Origin: Pyropia yezoensis
Taxonomy: Eukaryota; Rhodophyta; Bangiophyceae; Bangiales; Bangiaceae
DNA length: 64,000 bases
Assembly: GCA_009829735.1 (NCBI GenBank)
Contig: CM020618.1
Location: 14,428,568 to 14,492,567, forward strand
Direction: 5' to 3'
Shown: piece by piece, positions 22,501-31,682 of the stretch
Position numbering within the stretch: position 1 is the stretch's first letter
Layout of the letters: each line of letters opens with the position of its first letter
Translations under genes and position numbers: made by a program
Notes under the pieces: generated by a model
What the model was told of the DNA's origin: nothing
The model's database searches: none
What the model saw: only the letters and a program-made list of their open reading frames with translations

Positions 22501-23826
22501 CGAACGTTCTACTGGGAAACTATGGTGGCCGACGTGCACGCTTTTGTTACGAACTGTACCGCTTGTTCCAAGGGCAAGGTTCAGGGAAGGCGACGTACCA
22601 ATCCGTTGAAGTTGTTCCCCGCCACGGATCCCTTTAAGGACGTATGCCTTGACCTGTTGGGACCCTTGCCCGAAACAGTGAACGGGAACAAGTACCTTTT
22701 GGATATCGTGGACAGGTTTACCAAGCTTACCAGAGTGGTACCCATCAGCAGTCAGGACGCGGAAGTGGTGGCCCCGGCCTTCTTGGATACATGGGTCGCT
22801 TCTTATGGGCCCCCGGAAACGTTACTGAACGACAACGGGCCCCAGCTGGCGTCCACGCACTTCCGTGGCGTCTGCAGTATGCTTGGGATCAAACACGTAA
22901 CGTCTACCACGTACCATCCGCAGACCCAGGGACAAGTGGAACGCTTTGACCGTACTATCGTGGCCCAGTTACGTACGTACATTGTGGACCATCAGGACCA
23001 GTGGGACGAGTTGGTTTCCGTGCTTACCGTGGCGTACAACACAAGGCCACAACAGAGTACCGGCGTGGCCCCGTTTGAGTTCCTTATCCCTGAACGCGTG
23101 CGTACCTTTGCACTGGACCGGCTCCCAGGGTCCCCGTATCCCAATGAGGTCAGTGGCAATGCACGCCAGGTACGCGAGATAAGACGGGCCCACCTCAGGA
23201 ACCTAGCCTTCACGGTACGCAAGAACCTTGTCCTGGCCCAGCGTCGGTACAAGAGGGGTTATGATAAGCGGGTTACGCCTGTGAACGAGACCCTTCGCGT
23301 GGGAGACTGGGTGTACGTGGATACCAACAACGACAGTCGGAAGAAACTGGACCAGAGGGTCAAGGGTCCCTATCGGATCGTGGACCGGGATGGGCACACG
23401 TTTACGGTACTGGTTGAAGGGATCCGTGACCGGGTCAGTAGTGACCATGTGGCCCGTGCACCCACACCCTCTGGCCAGACGAACTCCACGTCCATGTTAC
23501 ATGGTCCGCAAGAACCGGTTGTACCCCTGGACCACGAGGACTCTGGCACCCCTTTTGTTTGGAAACGGTTTTTGGGGCACGACAGGGACCAGGAAGGGAA
23601 CCTATGGCTCTTGGTACGCTGGTGGGGTTACGCCCAGTCCGAGGATACCTGGGAACCTTACCACAAGTTCGACAGGGCCAAGGTTATCCAGTACTGTGAA
23701 CGCGTTGGGACCGTACCTCCACTGCGGGAGGAGGAGGCCATCGTACTACTGGAACCGTTCAAGGCTATCTATGCTGTGTGGCCCTGGAACCTTGAACCGG
23801 GTTCAGACATGTGTCCCCGTTGCTAA
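19579..23826 (+). pseudogene. Family B pol: protease-RT-RNase H-integrase-chromodomain, two amber stops
   Basis: This is one frame of ~1,415 codons following gag in a different frame; the first ATG is at 19,771. Approximate residue positions: retropepsin LDTGAG (105); RT FCVDYRRLN (482) and YLDDVIVFS (582); RNase H DTDAS (733) with the TERECLAVVWA and RTDHTALKW elements; integrase H-H-C-C zinc finger (955-990); DDE core with NDNGPQ (1083) and GQVERF (1118); a chromodomain ending WWGYAQSEDTWEP (1325-1375). The chromodomain places it with chromoviruses, whose integration is guided by chromatin. TAG stops at 20,062 and 21,763 break an otherwise intact frame; no frameshift is seen. It ends with TAA. 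Confidence 0.93.
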
Positions 23827-24203
23827 CCCTGGGCCACGCACCCTTGACCTGGTCAGCCAGTTCCCCAAGGCCAAGTGCTGGTTGAGACACCCGAGTAGGT
23901 GGGCAGGTTGATGGTTCGACTCGGGACACCAAGGGCAACATTTGGTTCCTGCAAAGATTGTTTTCCTTCGAAAGGAGGGCTACTTGGAAATCTGTTTCTG
24001 GCTAACCTTGAATTGGCTCTTTCCCCCTTTTCCCCATTACTCTCACCTCCCATCCAGGGATTACAAGAAAAGGTGATTACTGGAAGGGAGCAGGACTACC
24101 AAGAGGATGACAAGAAGCAGTGGAAACTTTATGACTCTCCAAGCAACAAGACGTAGGGTCAACACATGGAGCACGCACACAGAACCCTCATACCTTCGCT
24201 AAC
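23827..24203. other. Spacer between convergent pol and antisense ORF, family B
   Basis: These 377 bp without a gene separate the two convergent stop codons. They contain A-rich stretches on one strand and a C+T tract near 24,020-24,055. Transcript ends for both directions would be expected here, but no clear polyadenylation signal is visible. Confidence 0.5.
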
Positions 24204-25949
24204 CTAGTACCTACGGAAACGACTGTCGGGACGAGAAGACTCTTCCTCGTCCATGTCGTCTCGACCACGGACACGAGAACCTTCCTGGGTACCCGTCCAG
24301 GCACGTCGCGCGGCCGCCTCGGCGTTACCCAACTCGGTACCAAGGTCCCCACGGATCCCGTTACGGTCAACCAGGTTCAGTAGCCCTCTGTAGTCTGGGT
24401 TACTGGAGCCCCCTTGAGCACGGGTCCACTCGGCCACACGGGCCCCATGGTTAACCGTCGCGTGAAGGGAAGCCGACAACAGGGGCCCGACATGAGCGTT
24501 CGCAAGGACGTCCGCGGAACCCCCAAAGAAACTGCGTAGCCCAAGAACCGCCGTGGTAGTCAGGTTTCCGTCCAGGTCCATAAGTTCCGCGTCGGGCACG
24601 TCCCCATGGTCCAGAAGGTTAGCCACGTACACGGTACGACCCCCGGGAGGGTTGGAACGATGACCAGCTGACCCCGATGACCGAGCGCCCGGAAACCCAG
24701 AAGGACCTGCGGGAACCACCTCGTCCGACTGATCAGCGTTCTCGTCCTGGGCCCCGAGGATCTCACGCCCTTCCAGTACGTCCGATGAGTACGGTAGGTC
24801 CAGTGGGGCCAGGTCCTCGTCTACCAGGGCCGCCCATACCCCGTCCCGACTCTCGAACCGAAGCCGAACGAAGGAACCGCGATCCTTGCGACGTTTCCCG
24901 GAAGCGAGGAGACGCGCACGAAGCCCCGCGACGGAAATCACTTGGTCACTAAGGGTCAGAAGGGCGTCCAGGTCCCGCAAGGCGGCCTCGTCCACGCCAC
25001 CGGGACCCTGACAGATGGTACGGGTACCGACGCGCTGGATCCACGTACGCAGGGGCCGAGAGAAGAGGCACAGATAACTTTCCCGACGGGCGAACTCAAG
25101 CAGGTACACTGCACAGTTGGTAGCCCATTCCGTCCGAAACACGTACCAAGCGAACGCGTCCGACGAACGAAGAAGTTCCGTGAAGTAACACTGGACCGCA
25201 GGAAGTTCCACAAGGGCCCCGTATGGTAGTTCCACGTTCTCGAACCAGTGCGGAACCCGAACGTAATGGAGCCCACGGGTAGTCGCGGAACAACTGGGGA
25301 ACTCTTGTTGATGCCACCCGACCAGGAACCGACTCTTGTCACGATGGTGCCGACTGAACCCCAGGCTAGGTAGGGTCACTTGGTACCCGGGACGGTTCAG
25401 GTATGGGGGAGACCCGATCAGGTAACAGGGTGAAGGTGCGGCAGGTAGGGGACATTGGAGGACTTCCTTGCGGACCGTCTTGAACCGTTCGACGTACCCG
25501 ACCTCGTCCGCGTGCCGTACAACCGTGATCGACAGGGAACGGTCCGCAAGGACAGGGATCAGAGCTTCCGGCATTACCGCCATCTGCTTACGAAACGAGT
25601 TACCCGGACAGCTCCCGTCCACGGCTCGAAGGATCCCATGGGCCCGGGTACCAGTCACCCAACCTCGTGCCTCCTCCCGACGCCACGCCGTAACCGTCTC
25701 GGATCCGAAATCCTCAGGAACCACGCCAACTATGGCCGCGTACGACTGGCCCGCCCCGGTTTCCTCTTGATCCATTGGGAGAACGTCTGGCCCAGTAGCG
25801 GGGCCACCTTGAGCATCGCGTACGCCTTGCCCAGCTGGTACCCCGGACCCAGGAGCGGGTCCACCTTGCCCAGCTCGGTCACCTTGACGCGCAGGGGCCC
25901 CAGCGCCCGCGCCAGCAGGCGAACCCGCCGCGGCGCTGCCGGTAATCAT
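24204..25949 (-). CDS. Antisense accessory ORF of family B (uncharacterised)
   Basis: An intact 581-codon minus-strand ORF lies between pol and the 3' LTR, opposite in direction to gag-pol. I start it at the first ATG (25,949); an upstream GTG extends the frame to 26,003. The N-terminus is Ala/Gly/Pro-rich. The centre (about residues 80-360) is well-ordered mixed sequence with several Trp and Tyr, including a SPPYLNRPG block, an EFARRESYLCLFSRP helix-strand block and AALRDLDALLTLSD. The C-terminus is charged, with DMDEEESSRPDSR near the end. Families A and C carry a related antisense ORF at the same place. I see no signal peptide, membrane segment, catalytic motif or known domain. It needs a promoter in or beside the 3' LTR. 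Function unknown. Confidence 0.8.
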   Translation of the reverse strand: MITGSAAAGSPAGAGAGAPARQGDRAGQGGPAPGSGVPAGQGVRDAQGGPATGPDVLPMDQEETGAGQSYAAIVGVVPEDFGSETVTAWRREEARGWVTGTRAHGILRAVDGSCPGNSFRKQMAVMPEALIPVLADRSLSITVVRHADEVGYVERFKTVRKEVLQCPLPAAPSPCYLIGSPPYLNRPGYQVTLPSLGFSRHHRDKSRFLVGWHQQEFPSCSATTRGLHYVRVPHWFENVELPYGALVELPAVQCYFTELLRSSDAFAWYVFRTEWATNCAVYLLEFARRESYLCLFSRPLRTWIQRVGTRTICQGPGGVDEAALRDLDALLTLSDQVISVAGLRARLLASGKRRKDRGSFVRLRFESRDGVWAALVDEDLAPLDLPYSSDVLEGREILGAQDENADQSDEVVPAGPSGFPGARSSGSAGHRSNPPGGRTVYVANLLDHGDVPDAELMDLDGNLTTTAVLGLRSFFGGSADVLANAHVGPLLSASLHATVNHGARVAEWTRAQGGSSNPDYRGLLNLVDRNGIRGDLGTELGNAEAAARRAWTGTQEGSRVRGRDDMDEEESSRPDSRFRRY

Positions 25950-26518
25950 AGGGGCCAGGGTGGAGGGGAACGTGGTGGTACGGGTGATGGGGTACGTGGG
26001 CACGGAGACGGAGAAGGGGAACGAGGAAGCGGGGGAGAACGAGGTGACCTCGGGAAGCGCCGCGGGGACGATGGTACAATGGGACCCGGGTGCTGGGGAC
26101 GAGGGAACCCGTGAGGGTGCTCTTATCCACTGGCCCCCTGCGTTCCTAATGGTACCAGGGCTGCGCCCACGTTCCGCTGGCCCCCGCCTGTGCCCCTACA
26201 CCGCGTCACTCCCCCCTGGCGTACGGCGCACATGGGGAGGGCGACGGGGAGGAGGAATGCAGGTGGGCGGCCGGCGCGGGCTTCGCCACACCCCCTTTGG
26301 TTCCCATGCGCGTGGCCTGCACCTCTCCTGTACCCGCCCCTGGCCAGTCTGAACGGGTTCCCCTGGCACGAGACACTCGTCGGGGGGCCCCTGTTGACAG
26401 ACACTGGCCCCACAACCCGTTCGTTGTGGCCCTGTTGTAACCCTGTCAGACGTTCCCCAGTCGCTTTCCTCGGTTTCCTTGTTGGCCGGCGGGACGCTCG
26501 GCCCTAGTGAGGGGGCCA
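25950..26518. other. Family B untranslated region and polypurine tract
   Basis: No gene is supported. It would hold the antisense ORF leader and promoter. The last bases before the 3' LTR, GTGAGGGGGCCA, form the polypurine-like tract that would prime plus-strand DNA. Run-on frames such as 26196-26981 (minus) are mostly LTR sequence. Confidence 0.6.
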
Positions 26519-27163
26519 TGTGGCGTTCTGAGTCCCTGGGACCGTGGGAACCCGGGAGACTTACTTGGGACCCGGCTGGCAGCGTTACGTGGAGCCACGC
26601 GCTGGCCGAGGATCCCTGCATCGGTGGCCCGGGGCAGTGGCGACACGCCCGGTGCCCTGACTGGTCACCCGGAGCGGTGGACTTGCCGGGTTGGGGCATA
26701 CTGACCTTCGGGTTATTTGTTTGATTTTTCGCATTTGTTTTCCTTGCGTGATTTCGTGTCTTTCCCCTTTTTCCCACTGGGTTTTTTTTGGGGATTGACA
26801 TTTGTGTGTGGGGGGATTTCGCTTGCTTTTTGTGTGTTAGCCCGGTGAGCGGCCGGTGCCTTGCTGGCACTTGGCCCGCTGGGGGCGCCCTCTGGGGGCC
26901 TCGCTCAGGGCCCCTGGAGGGGCCAGGGGGGGGAGGTTCTTGAGGAGTGCTCCGGGGTTCTCCCCGGGGCCATCTTGTCAAATCAACAGTACTTTGGGTT
27001 CCTTCTCCCTCGGGCTTTTGTCCTGTTTTCCTTTGCCCGGTATCGTGGCGGGCGAGTGGATCAGCAAGGGCTCTTACCTGTTCCTTCCTAGGCTTCGGAC
27101 TGTGGTCTCTGTGTGTGTCGTTGTGGTTTCTGGGTCCGGGAATCTGGGTCCCATTACGCTACA
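26519..27163 (+). repeat. Family B 3' LTR
   Basis: 645 bp, the same ends and length as the 5' copy, with about 11 mismatches counted by eye. It is followed directly by the GGCAT duplication and the resumed family A integrase. Confidence 0.93.
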
Positions 27164-27880
27164 GGCATCTTCTCCGAAAATGAGGATGGCCTCATATACC
27201 GGCAGGCACCCGCCGATGGACGACATCAGGTAGTGGTTTCCGTGTCCTTACGGCAAGCCGTCATGGAACGAGAACACGACAACCCCACAGCCGGACACCC
27301 GGGGGGTTTGCGCATGTTCGCAGCACTGCGAAGGTTCTTCTACTGGCCAGCTATGGCCGTCGACGTAATCGACCACGTGCGGGGAAACCACCCGTGTGCA
27401 CGGAATCGCATGAGTCTTCATAGGCGGGCATCCGCTTTGAAACTGTTCCCCCCGGATGGGCCCAACGAACAAGTCGCTAACGACATACTCGGGCCGCTTC
27501 CGGTAACGAAAGAAGGGAACAGGTACATCCTGGTCATGTCGGACCGCTTTACTAAGCTGTCACGGGCAGTAGCAATCCCGAACGATACGGCCTACACAAG
27601 CATGAACGCAGTGGTTGACCACTGGATCAGTGCTTACGGAGTAATGAAGCAACTCCTCTCCGATAACGGAGCAAACCTGACGTCAGCATTCTGCACTAAG
27701 GTCCTGGGCATGTTCGGCATCGAACCCCGTCGGGCATCCGACTACCACCCGCAATCCAACGGGCAGGTGGAGCGGTTCAACCGCACCATCGTGAAGATGC
27801 TCCAATGCTATGTGGCGGAACACACGAAGACGTGGGACAGGCTTCTGTCCGTCTTGACCCTGGCGTACAATGCCAGACCC
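27164..27880 (+). pseudogene. Family A integrase fragment, host copy, resumed after element B
   Basis: Reading from the GGCAT duplication, the frame gives GIFSENEDGL, the H-H-C-C region (REHDNPTAGH ... HPCARNR), the DDE core with DILGPLPVTKEGN, SDNGAN and GQVERFNRT, and then LTLAYNARP. At about 27,878-27,882 it jumps without warning into gag sequence (QSWEDEEMFGRR), sharing only CCC/CCCA at the switch. The chromodomain end of this copy is therefore missing. Confidence 0.85.
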
Positions 27881-28572
27881 AGTCCTGGGAGGATGAAGAG
27901 ATGTTTGGTCGCCGGATCCAAGAGCTCGACTACGAGCTGGGGAAGCTCCTCGGTGAAGGGGAACTACGGGCCATCCTGTTCGCAGGAGTACCCAACTATG
28001 TGCGGATATCCACACGGGGAGCCAATACGGCTCGGACAAACTTCAGTCGACTGATGCATATGTGCAAGTCCCTAGGGGACGCCTACCGGGTGCTTCACCC
28101 GGAATGCGCCTTGGCCCCGAAGCCCAAGAGCGACGGAGGCAAGCTCAGTCTTACCCCGGTGTCGAGGCAAGAAAAGGGGGAACGTAAGGCTGCACCAGTA
28201 CTAACGGCGACCGAGCATACCTCTACGGGTGAGGATGAACCTCTAGTCGACCGACAGGGCCACCTGCTGCTATCGGCGACGCCGGTGATTGATGAGCATG
28301 GTACGGTAGCGTACATCGCCCCGGCTGGGACCCAGTTCCAGGTTAACGAGGGAGCGGGACGGCGCGTCCCGTATGTGCGGACTACAGGGTATGCCCCGGT
28401 TACGGGTAACTCTCACCGACCCCGCCCGACATGGGCAGTGCGTACGGAGGCACCTCCGCACATCGCGGGTAGACCCAACCGATTGGGGGAGTCCATGTTC
28501 CGGTTGGCACCGGGACCCAAGGCCCACCAAGGGGCGGGCACGCGGGCGCCCGAGGCAGGCAACCGGACCTAA
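27881..28572 (+). pseudogene. Family A gag C-terminal fragment (duplicated)
   Basis: The 3' third of gag, from QSWEDEEMFGRR to the same TAA stop context, is joined in frame to the broken integrase. It differs from the host gag at scattered positions and lacks the gag N-terminus, LTR and PBS. It is part of a second, partial plus-strand copy running to the LTR at 31,320. Confidence 0.85.
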
Positions 28573-28617
28573 GGAGCCAACCCGACGCGGACGCCCGGGA
28601 CGGCCGGCACGTCCGGA

Positions 28618-28932
28618 TGTATGTTGTGCGGAGACCCCCAACACTGGGTGCCCGCATGCCCACACATCCCGGAGGAGTCTCGACGGGCAGCGGCGCAACG
28701 CAAGGCATCGATGGGTGGGTATCCCGCCCGAGGCCCGGCACCGGGTAGGCAGCAAGCTCCAGGAGGAGTGCTGGCAGTCGAAAAGGCACCCCCTCTCTTG
28801 GATGTCCCAGGGGACAGTACCCGACCGAGCACGGGAAACGAGTATGAGGAAGGACGACACGGGGTCGCTGGGATAACCCTAGCAGGCCACCCTGTACTGC
28901 CGCGGGCAAAGCCCCACGGAGAGCGCGGTTGA
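28618..28932 (+). pseudogene. Zinc-knuckle tail, duplicated family A copy
   Basis: Intact C-M-L-C-x4-H-x4-C in frame after the gag TAA. The stop that ends this tail in the other copies (GAGTAA) is changed to GAGTAT, so the frame runs on for ~30 more codons. Confidence 0.55.
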
Positions 28933-29540
28933 GCCGACGCCGCATCAACCCCCGGGTACACCTTCCGGCCCCGACGACACGGCGTCGGGGGATTGATGAC
29001 CAACCTCCAAGGTTGGGAGGAGAGGACGGGGAGCCCCGTCACATGGAACCAGATAAGGGCCCTGTTCAGGATGCCCGAGCTACACCGGATATCGGTGTAG
29101 GCCACGTACTGTTCACCTTGGATAACTTCAAGGTATCAGCCACACTGGGGGTTGACCCCCAGTCGACCCGGTCGTATTACCCCGTACTGGATACAGGGGC
29201 TGGACCTAACCTGATCCGGAAGGATACCCTCCCGGACAAGTGGCTCCCGCGAGTCAGAGTTGCTCGGGGACCCACGATCAAGGATGCGAATGGTCGTCTC
29301 ATTCGTACGACCGCAGCGATGTCGCTGCGGGTCACTATCGGGGAGCTCACTACGGAAGTTGACTTCCTGGTGTGTGAGACTCTATCGGTGCCCTGCATAC
29401 TGGGGTGCACCTTCATCAACGTTCACGTGGATGCAATCCGGCCGGGCCGGAGGACCGTCGAGCTGCAAGAGGCCGACGGGACGAAGAGAGGACAGACAGC
29501 TATCGTCAGGGACCTGACGTTACAAGGGAAGCCACGTTAG
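28929..29540 (+). pseudogene. Family A protease segment, duplicated copy
   Basis: It matches the segment at 14,380-14,991 almost base for base, with the LDTGAG active site and the same TAG end followed by a +1 frame. It belongs to a fragment without a 5' LTR. Confidence 0.75.
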
Positions 29541-29541
29541 C

Positions 29542-30229
29542 GTGGCTGAGGTATACGCCAACGTAGAACCGAAGACACTCCGGCTGGCCAAGCGGACTCG
29601 CTTTGAGCCGCTATCGGAGACCTTCCTCCCGGTTAACTGTGACCTCGCAGGCATCTGCAGAGTCCAGTCCAACGTACGAACCTACAAGCGCCATGGGTTG
29701 ACCATGGCCAACGGTATCGTAGAACTCCCAGCGGGGGGGTCGTCCCTCCTAGTGATGGCGAACTATCGCCGTAAGGCAGTCACCCTCCCGAAGGGAACTA
29801 TCCTCGGGATTGCCGAGCTCTACGAAGGAGATATCCTTACCCCTGACAAGGAAGGTCAAGTGGAACCACTTGAGGTGCTGGCGGTCGCCGATACCACCGA
29901 GCGGCAGCAACCCGATGACGGGAAGCCTAACCTATCGGCAGCTCCGGCGGACATGCCGCCAAAGGACCAAGAAGCCTTGAAGGCACTGGCCGAGGCTGAC
30001 CTCGACCACCTTCCCCTTTCGGTAGCTGAGGGGGTACGACGGATGCTAAGAACGCATGACGTCATGTGGACCGGCGGGGCGCTGGGTACCATTGGGGCAA
30101 CCCAACACCGTATAGACCTGGTACCAGGTGCTCGACCAGCGCGGTCGCAACCGCATCGCGCGGGACCTATGCAGCGAGAGATCGTTGATGGAGAAGTGAA
30201 GAGGATGAGCGAAGCTAATCCGACCTTCG
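29542..30229 (+). pseudogene. Family A pol linker, duplicated copy
   Basis: Same content and same +1 frame steps at both ends as 14,993-15,680. The unused frame continues to 30,402. Confidence 0.6.
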
Positions 30230-31189
30230 ATGTCGGAGTGGGGCGCCCCAGTCGTTATCGTACCGAAGAAAGATCAGACCCCTCGGTTTTGCATCGATTA
30301 TCGACGCCTCGACTTGGTTACCAAGAAGGACTCATACCCTTTACCAAGAATGGACGAGTGCATCGACTCGCTGGGGGAGGCCACAGTGTTTACCACTATT
30401 GACTGCAATGCCGGGTACTGGCAGATCCCCGTTGCGGAGGACGATATCCCCAAGACGGCGTTCGTCTGTGACAGTGGCGTGTACGAGTTCCTCAGGATGC
30501 CCTTCGGATTGTCCAACGCCCCCGCCACATTCCAGCGGGCCATCGACATTATACTGTCGGGAGTCAAGTGGCGTAACTGCCTGGTGTACTTGGACGACGT
30601 CATCGTCTTCTCACGTAACATGGATGACCATGTGCAACACGTCGATGAGGTATTCACCCTCTTGCGGAACGCCGGGGTAACCCTGCGCCTCAAGAAGTGC
30701 GCCTTCTTCCAGCAGACCGTCGAGTATCTGGGTCACCAGATCACACCTGGTAAACTGGGAGTGCTCGAAGCTAATACCCGGGCACTCCGGGATGCGCAAT
30801 ACCCGACCACCCAGACACAGCTGAAAAGCTTCCTGGGGATGTGCAATGTATACCGTCGGTTCGTCAAGGACTTCGCTCGTATAGCCAAACCGTTAACGGT
30901 CCTGAAGAGCAGCGCCTTGCCAAAGGTACTCCAACCTCCCTCGCCCAGCGAGGGAGAGGCATTCGAGCTGCTCAAGCAAGCTCTGCTAGCCCCACCCGTG
31001 CTTGCGTTCCCGCATAGACGCGGGACCTTCGTCATCGACGTCGATGCCTGCGATACCCAAGTGGGATGCACCCTGTTACAGGGAGAGACTATCATCGGTA
31101 CCGATAATGCTATCCCGGACCAACATCCGGTAGGGTACTTCAGCCGGACACTCAACCCGGCTGAGCGTAGCTATAGTGCCACCGAGCGC
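30230..31189 (+). pseudogene. Family A RT-RNase H fragment, truncated
   Basis: RT motifs FCIDYRRLD and YLDDVIVFS are intact. RNase H starts (FVIDVDAC) but stops at the ATER helix, where the sequence changes at about 31,189 to seven A residues followed by GGGGTGTCTG, sequence that normally lies ~120 bp before the 3' LTR. Integrase, chromodomain and antisense ORF are deleted. The rest of the 30230-31309 frame is non-homologous run-on. Confidence 0.8.
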
Positions 31190-31319
31190 AAAAAAAGGGG
31201 TGTCTGTCGCGACAGGGCGCAAAGCCCCACCCGACTGGTAAACGGTCACGCGACCCACTTACATTCGGTAACCCGAATGCAACTCGACCCGAGGACGGGC
31301 CGAATCTAAGGGGGGGATA

Positions 31320-31682
31320 TGTAGCAATTTGGTTTGCCGTATTGTGACCCTAATGTTATGGGGGCTACTTCTAACCCTTGACTTTCAATTTGAGAGTCCG
31401 TACTGGTCACGGTATCTGTAAGCTACGTGCGACCAGAGGGACTTGCATCTTGGGGTGGAGGGTGGTTAGTAGTGTCTCCGAGGGTTTATAACGAGGGGGC
31501 CGGCGGCGAATCCACCGCCGGCCAAGGCAGAACAACAAGCCCCTCCCATTTGGGCTCCCATCTTGGTCCCGTGGCTTGCGCTCCAAGGACAGCAACCTTG
31601 GCCTCCCGGTGACGTTGGTGCCGATCCCCCCTGGCGAGTGTTCCCTGAGCGTGGACGTGCAGCGGATACCTAATGTGCTACA
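31320..31682 (+). repeat. Family A LTR (plus), 3' LTR of the nested copy
   Basis: 363 bp, starting TGTAGCAATTTGG and ending GTGCTACA, with the tract AAGGGGGGGATA directly upstream, so it is a 3' LTR in plus orientation. It is followed by GGCAC, which pairs with GTGCC outside the minus-oriented LTR at 40,733-41,087. Confidence 0.88.

Larger units (their letters stand above)
17084..27163 (+). mobile_element. Family B Ty3/gypsy chromovirus, full length, nested in A pol
   Basis: The element is 10,080 bp with two 645-bp LTRs. Perfect 5-bp target duplications GGCAT flank it at 17079-17083 and 27164-27168. By eye the LTRs differ at about 11 of 645 positions, so it is fairly young. Order: LTR, PBS, gag, pol with C-terminal chromodomain, an antisense ORF, purine-rich tract, LTR. 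Gag has one TAG and pol two TAG stops in otherwise open frames. It landed between the RNase H and integrase parts of family A pol, so it is younger than that copy. Confidence 0.93.

Noticed and set aside
26196-26981. 261-codon minus frame over the family B 3' LTR
   Set aside because: Most of it is LTR sequence, and the same run-on exists on the 5' LTR at 17,094-17,632; no independent coding evidence.
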